A DNA stretch of 64,000 nucleotides from Tubiluchus corallicola (GCA_030141605.1 JAQGDQ010000339.1:124001-188000), one strand, 5' to 3'; shown: positions 37,701 through 46,301, counted from the first letter of the stretch. Translations and numbers: made by a program. Notes: generated from the sequence alone by a model not told the origin.

Positions 37701-40233
37701 TGAAATAATTTGTCTTGAAATTTTATATTATCTACTTACTGCCTTACTGCACACCGGGCTTGTGTCAGCAGCAATGCTGTATAAAACTTGAAAATTTAAA
37801 CTACCGCGATGACCGATGGGCGCAGCCATTTTGACCGCAGTTCGTTTGAAACAAGTTTAGATAACGTTGCATAAAGTTTGAAAAAATAACCAAAGCATTC
37901 GCAGCACACGCTTCACTAACTAAGTAAAAGTATAAATTTCTGCACCTTATCATAAAATTGAAAATACGATTTTTGGTGAGCCACTGGTGCACACTGGGAA
38001 GGTGAGTCAGTAATGTTTTACCTGTTGGAGTGAACATTTAAAAGAATTTTCCTTTCTACATGTAGTTACTTAAGTCTTTCAAGGAGGTAAGCATAATGCA
38101 TAGTAATATAACTTTGTGTGAAGTTTTTTGGGGCATCTTTAAAATTGTCCGTTCTTCCCCTTTAACTATATTCGTTAAACTTTCAGTTGCACTGCTGTGC
38201 CGTTGACTCAGCCACAAACTACACTTGGTGGCGTAACAGTCTCTGGGGGCAGGAGTACCCGGGCAAACGTTCACCGGACAGTTGTTGTATTCGTGGGAGG
38301 GAGGCAGAGTGCAGAAACAACAACAAGCTACCAGCCAATAAATATCTCTTCACAAAGGTAAGAAATTTACACAGTTCTTAGAGTGAGGGAAATTAGAGGA
38401 GTGGTAACGGTGTATCCGTAGCAATTATTATCAAATGACGCCAAAACTGGTCGCTAAATGGTAACTGGATAGGTGACCGGCTGGAAAACTGCCTCTGGAC
38501 TGTTTCATTAGCCATGCTACAGCATCTGAACACAGCTGAAATAATTCTGCCGTTTCACTGTTTCGTTCTAGATTAATCCTTGATACTTGATTGGATAAGT
38601 AGGAATTCATTTACTGAATTGTATGCAAATTATGACTTGGTCATCACAATAGACTTGTTAACTGGTATCGCCATTACAAATGGTATTATTATTATTATTA
38701 ATATTATTATCATTGTTACTATTAATGTTGCTGTTGTTATTATTATTATTTCTATTATTATTGTTGTTGTTGTTGTTATTATCATTATTATTATTAAAAT
38801 ATAAAATTTAAAATGTTTTTATTTTTTAGGGGTGTTACGACCGAGCGTACGAAGTTATGCACGAACATCTTGCAATCATCGGCGGCGTCGGAGTCGCTGT
38901 AGCTGTGCTACTTGTAAGTTTAAAGTAAACTAGATTGGACTAATACAATTAATCAAGATTGTAGATGGCACCACTAGTTGTGTATGCTGAGTAATTAGAG
39001 AATGTAATAAATAATCAGTAGTGTTTTTCGGGAGATAACTCTACGTTGGCCAAAAAATATGTTTATGGTTTTTGCCACTGGAGGGCAACTGTAGGCGAAT
39101 CGGTAGGCATTGAAGCTTTGAAGGTAAGCTTTGAAGAAGTCCACCTTTGTGTTTTGTAAATGTATTTGAGTCCATGCAATTTTTTGGTTTTGATTTTCCA
39201 ATGTAGGAACTGAAAATGTAAATACACATGACAGTCATATATATATTATGATTACTTTATTTCCAATGGAATCAAGCATGGTGGGTACACATATATACCT
39301 GCCCTACTGGAAAAACTGCCCTACTATGATAGCATAGCCGTACACCATTTGTGACATAATTTAACAATGCGCTCATATGTTTATCACAAAGGGGATAAAA
39401 TGTATATTTATAGTGAGCATACTTGCTGTACAGAAGATTTAAAAGAAAGAGTTTGCAACGATGCCAGAATAATATTATGTTTAAACTGTTACTATTAGAG
39501 GCATTAATGATTTCCAAGACAGTGGAGAAAATTGAGTACGATGTGTGAACAGCTTGTTTTGATGAGTGGCTTCGTGTTTGATTTTGTTAAGTTTACAAGT
39601 TTCTTTAGCTATTCATTGTTTTCTGATGTCACACACCCACGACCGCTAAAAGATAGCGACAGAAAAGTGAGAAACTGCAGTTTTTCTTCATATAATTGAT
39701 ATGCATTGTTTACAGGTGACACCAAGTGATTTGTTTACAGGTGATACCAGGTGATTTGTTTACAGGTGTTATTTTGCTTACAGGTGATACCAGGTGATTT
39801 GTTGGCAGACCGATATTGTTTACATGTGACTGTAGGTGACTTGTTTACAGGTGTTATTTTCTTTACATGTGCTATCAGATGATTTGTTGACAGATCTGAA
39901 GTTGTTTACAGGTGTTATTTTGCTTACAGGTGATACCAGGTGATTTGTTGACAGATCTGATCTTGTTTACAGGTGATACCAGGTGATTTGTTTACAGGTG
40001 TTATTTTGCTTACACGTGATGCCAGATGATTTGTTGACAGATCTGGTGTTGATACAGGTGATACCAGGTGATTTGTTTACAGGTGTTATTTTGCTTACAG
40101 GTGATGCCAGGTGATTTGTTGACAGACCGATATTGTTTACATGTGATTGTAGGTGACTTGTTTACAGGTGTTATTTTGTTTACAGGTGATCGGAATGATA
40201 TTTGCCATCTGCTTAGTGAGACAGATCGACTAG
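16732..40233 (+). CDS. tetraspanin, eight exons, CD151/TSPAN11-like layout
   Basis: Exons: 16732-16809, 18442-18505, 32167-32294, 34682-34756, 36997-37101, 38187-38357, 38830-38913, 40186-40233 (753 nt, 250 aa plus stop). All junctions are GT..AG and the frame is kept throughout. Four transmembrane segments lie at about residues 16-38, 57-80, 90-113 and 222-245. The large extracellular loop has C153 C154, PDSCC (C183, C184), C192 and C209, with an N-glycosylation site at N161. The short first loop resembles that of CD151. Tetraspanins organise integrins and other partners into membrane microdomains. The hallmark CCG motif reads CCA here. Intron 2 is 13.7 kb and houses two SLC16 genes on the other strand. 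The first ATG follows an acceptor-like CTTCAG. Confidence 0.92.
16970..17350 (+). repeat. dispersed repeat family R1, copy 1
   Basis: Shares blocks with 37655-38186, 47315-47690 and (inverted) 46325-46890: TTAAAGCACAAGAAAA, GGCAGTAACACTGTATAAAAC, ACGTCACTAACTAA and GAGTGGTGCACCTTGGAGG. It lies in tetraspanin intron 1. No coding potential. Confidence 0.75.
17637..18014 (+). mobile_element. MITE family R4, copy 1 (tetraspanin intron 1)
   Basis: Matches 31738-32095 along its length (for example CTAGGTAAGGTTCTAGCTAG and GTCAAGTGTACACAAATGC). The ends are inverted: it starts with AAGTAAGCCTTTTT and ends TGAAAAAGCTTATT. About 380 bp, no ORF. Confidence 0.7.
18649..19278 (-). mobile_element. MITE family R2, copy 2 (tetraspanin intron 2)
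   Basis: Inverted copy of the element at 5568-6230, with the same terminal repeats (left end TGTGTGCTTGCACAGCAAAA; right end reads TGCAAGCTCACA). It begins about 140 bp after tetraspanin exon 2. Clear TA duplications are not visible at this copy. Confidence 0.78.
19838..23531 (-). CDS. SLC16 family monocarboxylate-type transporter, copy A
   Basis: Exons on the minus strand: 23531-23324, 23002-22859, 22404-21361, 20148-19838 (1707 nt, 568 aa). All introns are GT..AG in phase 1. The N-terminus carries the SLC16 signature PEGGWGWVIVFAAM at the start of TM1. The second signature QWFDKRVSIALGITQAG lies before TM5. A long, charged cytoplasmic loop of about 110 residues separates TM6 and TM7, and six further TM segments follow. 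The tail after TM12 is hydrophilic. SLC16 proteins move monocarboxylates, aromatic amino acids, thyroid hormone or other small molecules across the plasma membrane; the substrate cannot be read from sequence. The whole gene sits antisense in intron 2 of the tetraspanin gene, and a close paralogue lies about 2.3 kb to its right. Confidence 0.93.
20370..20548 (+). mobile_element. hAT-type terminal sequence, fragment
   Basis: CAGTGGTTCTTAACCTGGGG matches the typical terminal repeat of hAT (Charlie-like) elements. It lies in intron 3 of SLC16 copy A and runs into the 110 bp tandem repeats. No right end with a matching 8 bp duplication was found. Confidence 0.55.
20549..20945 (+). repeat. 110 bp tandem repeat, 3.6 copies
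   Basis: GACTCGTTGTTTTT begins at 20549, 20659, 20769 and 20879, an exact period of 110 bp, with each unit containing GACAAGATGACCC and GTAGGTAGGTAAAACAGCTG. Copies differ by a few substitutions. Located in intron 3 of SLC16 copy A and absent from copy B. Confidence 0.92.
23532..23790 (-). promoter_or_regulatory. duplicated 5' flank of SLC16 copy A
   Basis: This flank is closely similar to 29700-29960 upstream of copy B (for example CACATTTTCTTTGAGTC and GTACTAGTAGCCTAGTAGTC). The duplication therefore carried the proximal upstream region, and probably the promoter, of both genes. Confidence 0.6.
24231..24860 (+). mobile_element. possible MITE with ACCGTATATACTTATGTACA end
   Basis: ACCGTATATACTTATGTACA followed by AGTCGA resembles termini of widespread small DNA transposons. 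Related inverted motifs (TTGACTTATACATAA, CAACTTGTACAC) occur near 24820-24860. Boundaries are uncertain. Confidence 0.4.
25060..25375 (+). mobile_element. LINE endonuclease-domain fragment
   Basis: The plus strand reads FRHNCRSLQRNYDDIIDFL, then FSVLAFTETWLKPYNIDLFN, a characteristic CR1/jockey endonuclease segment (ALTETWL motif). It is a short remnant between the two SLC16 genes. Confidence 0.7.
25325..25445 (+). repeat. SINE-like fragment sharing flank with 30145
   Basis: Shares GTTCAAATTCAGGCTGTATC and the following TTTTTCACATTT..AATTAATTGTGGGTTTG with 30170-30265. Only the B-box side is present. Confidence 0.4.
25877..29699 (-). CDS. SLC16 family monocarboxylate-type transporter, copy B
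   Basis: Exons on the minus strand: 29699-29492, 29172-29029, 28636-27593, 26184-25877 (1704 nt, 567 aa). Exons 1-3 have exactly the same lengths as copy A; exon 4 is one codon shorter. It has the same SLC16 motifs (PEGGWGWVIVFAAM and QWFDKRVSIAVG) and the same long TM6-TM7 loop with scattered substitutions. Both frames are open with intact splice sites, so both copies look functional. Introns 1 keep long runs of identity, but introns 3 differ (copy A holds the 110 bp tandem repeat). It is a recent tandem duplicate, also nested antisense in tetraspanin intron 2. Confidence 0.93.
30120..30265 (+). repeat. tRNA-derived SINE-like sequence
   Basis: AGCTCAGTGCATTAATT resembles a Pol III A box and AGTTCAAATCC (30181-30191) a B box, with TCTTGCGAGCAGAAGGCCCC between them, as in SINE heads derived from tRNA. 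The A-B spacing is longer than in a true tRNA and no acceptor stem forms, so it is not called a tRNA gene. Confidence 0.4.
30285..30490 (+). repeat. possible decayed pogo-like MITE
   Basis: CTTGTTATAGCGCCCCTG at the left and CCCCGTTATAACGCC at the right recall pogo-type ends of the CTCGTTAT..GCC kind seen at 11644, but the terminal bases are not inverted cleanly. Confidence 0.35.
31738..32095 (+). mobile_element. MITE family R4, copy 2, 71 bp before tetraspanin exon 3
   Basis: Copy of 17637-18014 in the same orientation. Ends are inverted (AATAAGCCTTTTCATAG; GTGAAAACACTTATT). It lies at the 3' end of tetraspanin intron 2. Confidence 0.7.
32295..34681 (+). other. tetraspanin intron 3, no second gene seen
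   Basis: A 2.4 kb intron. ORFs inside (for example 34351-34608) lack recognised motifs. No MITE boundaries could be drawn. Confidence 0.6.
35562..36184 (+). mobile_element. pogo/Tigger-like MITE in tetraspanin intron 4
   Basis: The left end CAGTGTTCCCTCGCTACTTC and the right end (reverse complement CAGTGTTCCCCCACTTATCG) are inverted repeats. TA follows on the right (36185-36186); the left flank reads CA instead of TA. Internal repeats of GCGGG type. About 620 bp, no transposase. Confidence 0.8.
36350..36979 (+). mobile_element. MITE family R3, copy 1, 17 bp before tetraspanin exon 5
   Basis: Matches 60402-61022 and 61053-61641: each starts near AGGAAARCCRGAC..ACCTTAAAC and ends GAAAAATCATCCTGNTTCCTTTA, giving short inverted ends (TAAAGGAA). 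Its right end lies within the pyrimidine tract region of the exon 5 acceptor. Confidence 0.75.
37655..38186 (+). repeat. dispersed repeat R1, copy 2, ending at the tetraspanin exon 6 acceptor
   Basis: Shares the R1 blocks (TTTAAAGCACAAG, CAATGCTGTATAAAACTTG, GGTGCACACTGGGAAGGTGA, CAAGGAGGTAAGCATAATG). Its distal part, GTGTGAAGTTTTTTGGGGCA followed by a pyrimidine-rich run, corresponds to the inverted copy before MZT1 and leads straight into the TTTCAG acceptor at 38186. Confidence 0.7.
38681..38800 (+). repeat. (ATT/GTT)n microsatellite in tetraspanin intron 6
   Basis: About 120 bp of imperfect ATT and GTT trinucleotides ending 30 bp upstream of the exon 7 acceptor. The T-rich sense may add to the polypyrimidine context. 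Confidence 0.9.
39710..40190 (+). repeat. tandem array of acceptor-like TTTACAG/GTG units
   Basis: About fourteen ACAGGTG cores, mostly as TGTTTACAGGTG, alternate with GATACCAGGTGATTTGTTG and TTATTTTG spacers at about 20-65 bp. The array fills the 3' end of tetraspanin intron 7. The true acceptor (40184-40185, before GTGATCGGAATG) is its last unit. The preceding unit's acceptor (exon start 40168) is exactly 18 nt upstream and in frame, and another AG at 40152 is also in frame. Confidence 0.92.
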
Positions 40234-40632
40234 TTCCACATTTGAATGTCGACTTGTGGAAGCATTTTGAACTCAAACATTTACTAGTCATATTTCTGTA
40301 TACTCAGCAAAGAAGTGGATGCGTCGCCACCAAATTTGGGAAGTGGAATTTACGTGGTGGAAAACGTGGAACGTACCGGCTTGCCATTATACGTCGTCCA
40401 TATAGTCAGCATAATGGAAATTTTACATTTAAAACTTTTTTTAAAATCTGAACAGCATTATTTTTACTATAGCATATATTTCTTATCATGTATTTGAAGA
40501 TTTACCCAGCATATTTACAGTATTATATGATGGTTGTTAAATCATGGTTGTTGTAATTATGTCTATGAAAAATTGATTGAAATTTTGGGCATTTTTTAAA
40601 TTTAGTTACGCGTTGCTTAATTGCTCAAATTA

Positions 40633-41157
40633 CAGTAAGCTACGTATAACTCAAACACCTCGGCACTGGAAAATTTGTTCAAGTTATGCGGAAGTTCGAG
40701 TTAGTAAGAAAACAAGATTGATGTATTGTCATCAATGTCGGACAATACAGTAGTAACACCATAGCCTACGAAAATGACAAACTGAACCTTTAATTTAATA
40801 TCAAACAACAGTTTTTATGAATAATCAATTTAATAATCAAAAACAAAATGACTGCTCCACCTCTACTGTAGTCTGAATAGTATGGTAGTAGCATTCGGCA
40901 ATAATAATATTGTCTGCATTAAACCACGTTCGTTAAGCGATGTTGTATGCAATGTTTTGACTTCTCGCTTGGATGGCTGCTCAGGATAGGTGGGGTAATT
41001 TCATTCAGATTCTTAAGAATTGTACCGGGAATTTGGTTCGAGTTACGCAATAATTGGTGTTACAGATGTCGAGTTGCACAATGTTTGTTAAAGGAAAAAT
41101 CTGTTCCACGAGATCTATTCGAAATGCGCAAGAATTCGAGCTATACGTAGTTTACTG
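40633..41157 (+). mobile_element. TA-flanked MITE with CAGTAAGCTACGTATA ends
   Basis: Left end CAGTAAGCTACGTATAACTC and right end (reverse complement CAGTAAACTACGTATAGCTC) are inverted repeats continuing into GAA. TA lies on both sides (40631-40632 and 41158-41159). CAGT termini suggest the pogo/Tigger or a related Tc1/mariner class. 525 bp, non-coding. Confidence 0.87.
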
Positions 41158-41379
41158 TATTTGCTTTTTCAATATCTATACATCTGCAAGGCAGTGTTTG
41201 CAAATCTCATTTTAAGCATAATTATTATTCGGTTGTGACTTTCTTTAATTTTATTGGCTTGTGTATATGTGAATTATAATAGCAGGTAAAAGTTTAGTGT
41301 TGTGCACAATATACTCCAAATGTCTGACCATTTGGTTTGCAGTTGTATCCACTCATGCCATGTGGAGCGATTAGTTGTT

Positions 41380-42243
41380 AGTAGAATTCTATTGTCCATT
41401 GTTGTTCATACAATATCATATGATTGTCATAATTCTATTGTCCATTGTTGTACATACAATATCATACGATTGTCATAATTCCATTGTCCATTGTTGTACA
41501 AACAATATCATACGATTGTCAGAATTCCATTGTCCGTTGCTCTTCGTACGATATCGTACTATTGTCATAATTCCATTGTCCATTGCTTTTCTTACAATAT
41601 CATGCGATTGTCAGAATTCCATTGTCCATTGCTCTTCATATATTGTCATAATTCCATTGTCCATTGCTCTTCGTACAATATCGTACGATTGTCGTAATTT
41701 CATTGTCCATTGTTCTTTATACAATATCCCAGGATTGTCATAATTCCATTTTCCATTGCTGTTCATACAGTATTGTATGATTGTCATAATTCCATTGTCC
41801 ATCGCTGTTCTCACAATATCCTACGATTATCATAATTCCATTGTCCATCGCTCTTCTCACAATATCATGTGATTGTCATAATTCTGTTGTCCATTGTTGT
41901 TCATACAATATCATGCGACTGTCATAATTCCATTGTCCATTGCTGTTCGTACAGTATGATTGTCATAATTCCATTGTCCATTGCTCTTCATACAATATTG
42001 TACGACTGTCATAATTTCATTGTCCATTGCTCTTCGTACAATATTGTACGACTGTCAGAATTCCATTGTCTATTGCTCTTCGCACAATATCATACGACTG
42101 TCAGAATTCCATTGTCTATTGCTCTTCGTGCAATATCGTATGATTGTCATAAATTCATTGTCCATTGCTCTTCGTACAATTGTCATAATTCCATTGTCCA
42201 TTGCTCTTTGTACAATATCATACGATTGTCATAATTCCATTAG
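41380..42243 (+). repeat. about 46 bp minisatellite, roughly 18-19 copies
   Basis: The unit reads like ATTCCATTGTCCATTGCTCT followed by TCGTACAATATCATACGATTGTCATA. The TACAATATCATACGATTGT part is partly palindromic. Units vary by substitutions and short deletions. Long ORFs through it on both strands result from the repeat and are not genes. Confidence 0.93.
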
Positions 42244-42689
42244 TTCGTTCATGCTTGCTTACGGCATGGTATCAAGCAACTGTTATTAGTCACACTCAGT
42301 ATATTTTACTGAAAGAATTTTATAGCAATTTCAGAAATTGCAACCCACTTTAGACACCAAAAGTAAACTATCGTATATAATAAGCCATTTGTAGTACATG
42401 TATTTAAACTTTGGAACAATGCAAATAGAAATGCTACAGGGAATTATTTCTGTTCTTTGTCGCTGATGTGGTGTGGTGTCACTGAATGTGACTAATTTAC
42501 AGATGCTCGCAATAAAGTTTTGTTATATTTGTATATAGTGTGCCTATACTCATCGATTTTAGCTTGCTAAACTAGTACAGTTTTTATTAGCTGATGGTTA
42601 ATTTTCTTATCACAATTTACATCCGATAACGTTAATGTGATTTATTACGTATACGCGAAATGTGAAGTCTGTGTTGTAAGAAAACTGAT

Positions 42690-43025
42690 AGAAAACTCAT
42701 TTGCATTTTAAGTTGTACAGAGTTTTGGATATAAATCATCAATGTAACAATGTTATTTTGAAGCTATCTTGAATCTCATTTGCATACTAAATTGTGCAGA
42801 CTTTTAGACATAAATACGTGTAAATGTAACATCAACATATCGAAGGCATCTTGAATCTCATTTGCATACTAAATTGTGCATGCTTTTACATATAAATACG
42901 TGTAAATGTAACATTGACATGTCGAAGGTATCTTGAATCTCATTTGCATGCTAAACTGTGCAGATGTTTGGATGTAAGTATAAATGTATTGATGTAAACT
43001 TGATATTTCAAAGGCAGCTTGTCTC
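42690..43025 (+). repeat. 82 bp tandem repeat, about four copies
   Basis: AATCTCATTTGCAT recurs at 42772, 42854 and 42936 (period 82), with a diverged unit before. Each unit ends with a CGAAGG..ATCTTG segment. Confidence 0.88.
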
Positions 43026-43261
43026 AATTGCGGAATTTGTACCGCTGCTTCTAGGGACCAACGTTCAAGTTACTCGTAACTGGTCTGTTCCTCGCCGTCC
43101 TATTTCAATGTTAGGTGCATGTACATGTATTAACTATTCTATGTTTACATTCCATTATAGCAATTTAGTTTTGAATATTCGTGTAAGAAACTTATATTGT
43201 AAGTATTTCTGATCTAAAAATTATAGTTTATAAACACATAATGACATCCTTGTGCGTGTAA

Positions 43262-43475
43262 TTGCAATTTGTAATAAACATCTTGAATATTCAACAGTTT
43301 TGGTACATAATGAGTTTGCGTTGATAGTGAATTCCTTCAGATGGACATCTTGAATATTCAAGAGCCTTGCTACATAATGAGTTTCGTTCGGATGGACATC
43401 TTGAATGTTCAAGAGCTTTGGTACATAATGAGTTTGTCTTAAAAATTAATTCCTTTGGATGGACATGTTGTGAGC
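43262..43475 (+). repeat. short tandem repeat with CATCTTGAATATTCAA unit
   Basis: ACATCTTGAATATTCAAGAG..GGTACATAATGAGTTT occurs three times with spacers of differing length (units of about 50-75 bp), plus a partial fourth. The core contains the palindrome CTTGAATATTCAAG. Confidence 0.85.
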
Positions 43476-44690
43476 GAAAAATTTGATATTGATGAAAATA
43501 TGTAATATTAAAGTTGTGGTAATTTGGTAACAATGCAAAACAGATTGTGCAAACTAGATTGTTTTATAAATATCATCATTTATTTACAAGATAATCTGGT
43601 TTAAATAGTACAATTAACACAAAGCCTTTAAATACACTCCCCCTTAAATGAGTATCATAACTAGTTTGCACTTAAGGATGTTTTGATAACGAAGTAGAAC
43701 AATACTGATGCATCTTTTGCCAGCATTTGCTAATTCTGCTTTAGCAGTTTACAGTATTTACAAATCTTTTTCATTAAAACACATTTCTAAAACAGAAAAT
43801 GTGCAAAATATTCTTTCCGCATTTAATGTTTAACAATTTAAGTAGCAGAAAGTACATAATTTGATTTGTTGGTATGTTAAAAATATTGCTATTTTGTTAA
43901 AGTTTTAAATGCAGTGGTAGAGTAAAACTTCATCATAATGCCCCTTTACCAGCCTTGCTTAACCTCCAAATTTTCGGAGAGTGAAATATCTATATTTGCA
44001 TAGACTTGTATGTATTAATGCACCTCGTTACAATGCCAAACTCGATTAATATCAACTTTTTTTTCCAGTCCCAAAGTAGGCGCTATAAAGAGGTCTGACA
44101 GTGTTCGCATACATTATTCAACGGCTTCCGACTAGCAGTACTTCAAAAGTAAGGACAAAATTAGGAAAAAATGCTATAAAAATTGATAAAAATGTGGGAA
44201 AATGGCAGCTGTGTGGATTGTAACAATTCTCTATCTACATCAATCAAGCTTTTTTTACAAAATTTCCACAATTCAGGCACAAAAATTTCGTTGTCCATTG
44301 GATCTTTACCCATGCCAGAAACATCAACGAAATTTTATTGTCTCTGGATATTGTTCATAATCTAACATAACAATATTTACACCAAAAGGCTGAAAAATCA
44401 CTATTGTTGAGTTCATTAACCAAATCACTGCCACTATGGTCATCAAAATGCTATTCTGACAGGCCTGTATGACAAGACTGTACATATAATTTGTTTAATA
44501 TGCAAATTAACTGACAGGTACGCCAGTACTAGCAATGATACATGCATACAGGCGCACTTCGTGAACCAAACAACGGAAAATGAACAGTGGTGCTGTCCCC
44601 TGTTGGCCAAAAAGTTATTTTATTATTATGTAGGTTGCAAAATGCCTATAGCAAAAATGTGCAGAAAAGATTGCCGTTATTTTGAAATGA
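43476..44690 (+). other. intergenic, possible MITE at 43920-44100
   Basis: No gene recognised. At 43927-44100, CTTCATCATAATGCCCC on the left and GGCGCTATAAAGAGGTCTGA on the right look like decayed pogo-type ends, but they do not pair well. Confidence 0.35.
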
Positions 44691-44699
44691 CGTGAAAAA

Positions 44700-44805
44700 A
44701 TGGTTATGGTGGTGGCAGCGGTAGAAATTACGAGGGGTGTCAACAGCAATGGTGGTGGCAGCGGTGGAAATTACGAGGGGTGTCAACAGCTATGGTGGTG
44801 GCAAT
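44700..44805 (+). repeat. two-copy 55 bp direct repeat
   Basis: ATGGTGGTGGCAGCGGTRGAAATTACGAGGGGTGTCAACAGC occurs twice in tandem, followed by a third partial ATGGTGGTGGCAATG. Confidence 0.85.
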
Positions 44806-45018
44806 GAATTTGAATTTGGTACTTGTGATAGTAAAACTGATGATGATGTAACAAAAGTTGAAATAATCTGTAGTCGGCAGTAACTTATCCTTTTCAAAAA
44901 AATAATTTAGTATTTCCTATGCCCGCTATAATACAAATTGCAAGGGCCAGTGACGAGGTTAATCTACAATATTTCATAAATACACTAATATTTTTTGACT
45001 GTACATTATAAACAACTA

Positions 45019-45948
45019 TTACACATGTTCAGGTTCAGATGAACTCTCTTGACTTGTAGCATTCGGCGATGTCAAATCTCGTGTCTCATTCATGGATTGT
45101 AATTCCATGTCCTTTTCTTCGTTTCTTTTTCCAATAAACTTCCCACTGGTATATCCTGCAATCCCGCCTCCCACAGCTGCAGCTACCCCACCTAGCTTAA
45201 ATCCGGAAAGAAGTCCTATCGGTCCGGCTACGGCGCCCCCCACTAGGCAACAAGTGAACGGTAACATCACAGCCTTGAGCTTTGCGGCTTTGCTAAGATA
45301 CGCCCGACCTTCGGCCACGTTCTCCTGTGCCCTGCACACGTTTTCTTCAATGCTGTCCACAGCCTGCTGCTGAGCGTGAACCGTTGTCGCAAGATCGAGC
45401 ATTATCGTTCTAAGATCTTCCAGATCTCTAGCTAACGATTCCCATGACTTTAGCGCCTGTTTTGACTCTTCAAGCTCAATGCTGGCCAATTCCAGTCTCT
45501 GTATTTTCTCACTATTCACAGCTGAAATTGACGAATGAGAATTATTGTCTAGAAGCTGTAAGTCGCAGTCAGTTTCACGCGAATGACTACGAGCTCGTTT
45601 ACGTGTGCTGATAAATTCCCGAACTGCTGACATCACCTCTTGCTTAACCGGCGCCACACGGCTGTCGAACGCCTCCAGATCTGCCTCTCTCACTCGTTCT
45701 CTAAGCTCGTCCATGTCCATTAGATCGGACTTCAACTGCATCACGACCCTAGAGGCATTGAGTTGCTCGCGGTGGACCGCACCCATTTCTCCTCGCTCGG
45801 TGAACTCGGCTATATTCACCTTGTGTTTCTGCAATATCCGCAGATGAGTCGGAAACGACACTTCCGTGAAATTCCTTAGGCATATTTCTAGCCGTTTTAT
45901 CGGTTCCTTTCTGCAAATTATGGATGACTGTGCGCTGTTAGCCGACAT
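45019..45948 (-). CDS. STX17: syntaxin-17, single coding exon
   Basis: A 309-aa protein matching syntaxin-17 along its length (human form about 302 aa). The N-terminal helical part includes PTHLRILQKHKVNIAEF and VREADLEAF. The SNARE helix lies at about residues 165-235 (WESLARDLEDLRTIMLDLA, then AQQQAVDSIEENV with the central glutamine). A glycine-zipper membrane hairpin follows (LPFTCCLVGGAVAGPIGLL, then GGVAAAVGGGIAGYTSGKFI) and a basic-acidic tail. Family knowledge: the hairpin targets STX17 to completed autophagosomes, where it pairs with SNAP29 and VAMP8 for lysosome fusion; it also acts at ER-mitochondria contacts. The start is taken at MSANSAQ (45948); another in-frame ATG lies five codons upstream. 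An acceptor-like TATTTGTAG sits 22 nt before the ATG. No introns in the coding region. Confidence 0.93.
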   Translation of the reverse strand: MSANSAQSSIICRKEPIKRLEICLRNFTEVSFPTHLRILQKHKVNIAEFTERGEMGAVHREQLNASRVVMQLKSDLMDMDELRERVREADLEAFDSRVAPVKQEVMSAVREFISTRKRARSHSRETDCDLQLLDNNSHSSISAVNSEKIQRLELASIELEESKQALKSWESLARDLEDLRTIMLDLATTVHAQQQAVDSIEENVCRAQENVAEGRAYLSKAAKLKAVMLPFTCCLVGGAVAGPIGLLSGFKLGGVAAAVGGGIAGYTSGKFIGKRNEEKDMELQSMNETRDLTSPNATSQESSSEPEHV

Positions 45949-46064
45949 TGTTAGTACTAACATCAGTTAGCTACAAATACATCCAAAATAGTTTCGTAAA
46001 AGCAATTTAGGAACAATCATAGAAAATTATCAGTTAAAACAATCACACAGTGGCACAGCAAAAC

Positions 46065-46301
46065 TCATTTTTCAGCCGTGTCACTATCAGCCTGTTTTAG
46101 TGTGGCACTTTCTTTGCGAAGTTCCCGAATCACGACGGCCAACACCTCCGGGTTGATGCCTTCATTGCAAAGCTCAACACATACGACTAAACTTTCCTTA
46201 TCCAGTCCTGTATTCAGCAAATTCGATATTTCATATAAAATGTCCAGCGTATCTCTTGCGGAAGCCGTAAGACTGTCTGCACTGTCGCCTGCCATCTTCA
46301 T
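46065..46301 (-). CDS. MZT1: mitotic-spindle organizing protein 1 (MOZART1)
   Basis: A 78-aa protein, complete in one exon, close to the family's usual 70-85 aa. The conserved core reads TLDILYEISNLLNTGLDKES, then LCNEGINPEVLAVVIRELRKE, the diagnostic MZT1 helices. MZT1 binds N-terminal regions of gamma-tubulin complex proteins and recruits gamma-TuRC to centrosomes and spindle poles. ATG 46301 is used; an in-frame ATG two codons later could also serve. An acceptor-like TTTTTAATAG ends 13 nt upstream. STX17 follows on the same strand after only 116 bp with no AATAAA between, so the two may share a transcript. Confidence 0.93.
   Translation of the reverse strand: MKMAGDSADSLTASARDTLDILYEISNLLNTGLDKESLVVCVELCNEGINPEVLAVVIRELRKESATLKQADSDTAEK

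Noticed and set aside
40068-40451. 127-codon ORF spanning the last tetraspanin exon
   Set aside because: It is out of frame with the tetraspanin and runs through the acceptor-like tandem array.
41375-42289. ORFs of 67-122 codons on both strands with a C-P-L-L/C-H-N-S-I-V pattern
   Set aside because: They follow the 46 bp tandem repeat in several frames at once; no gene signal.
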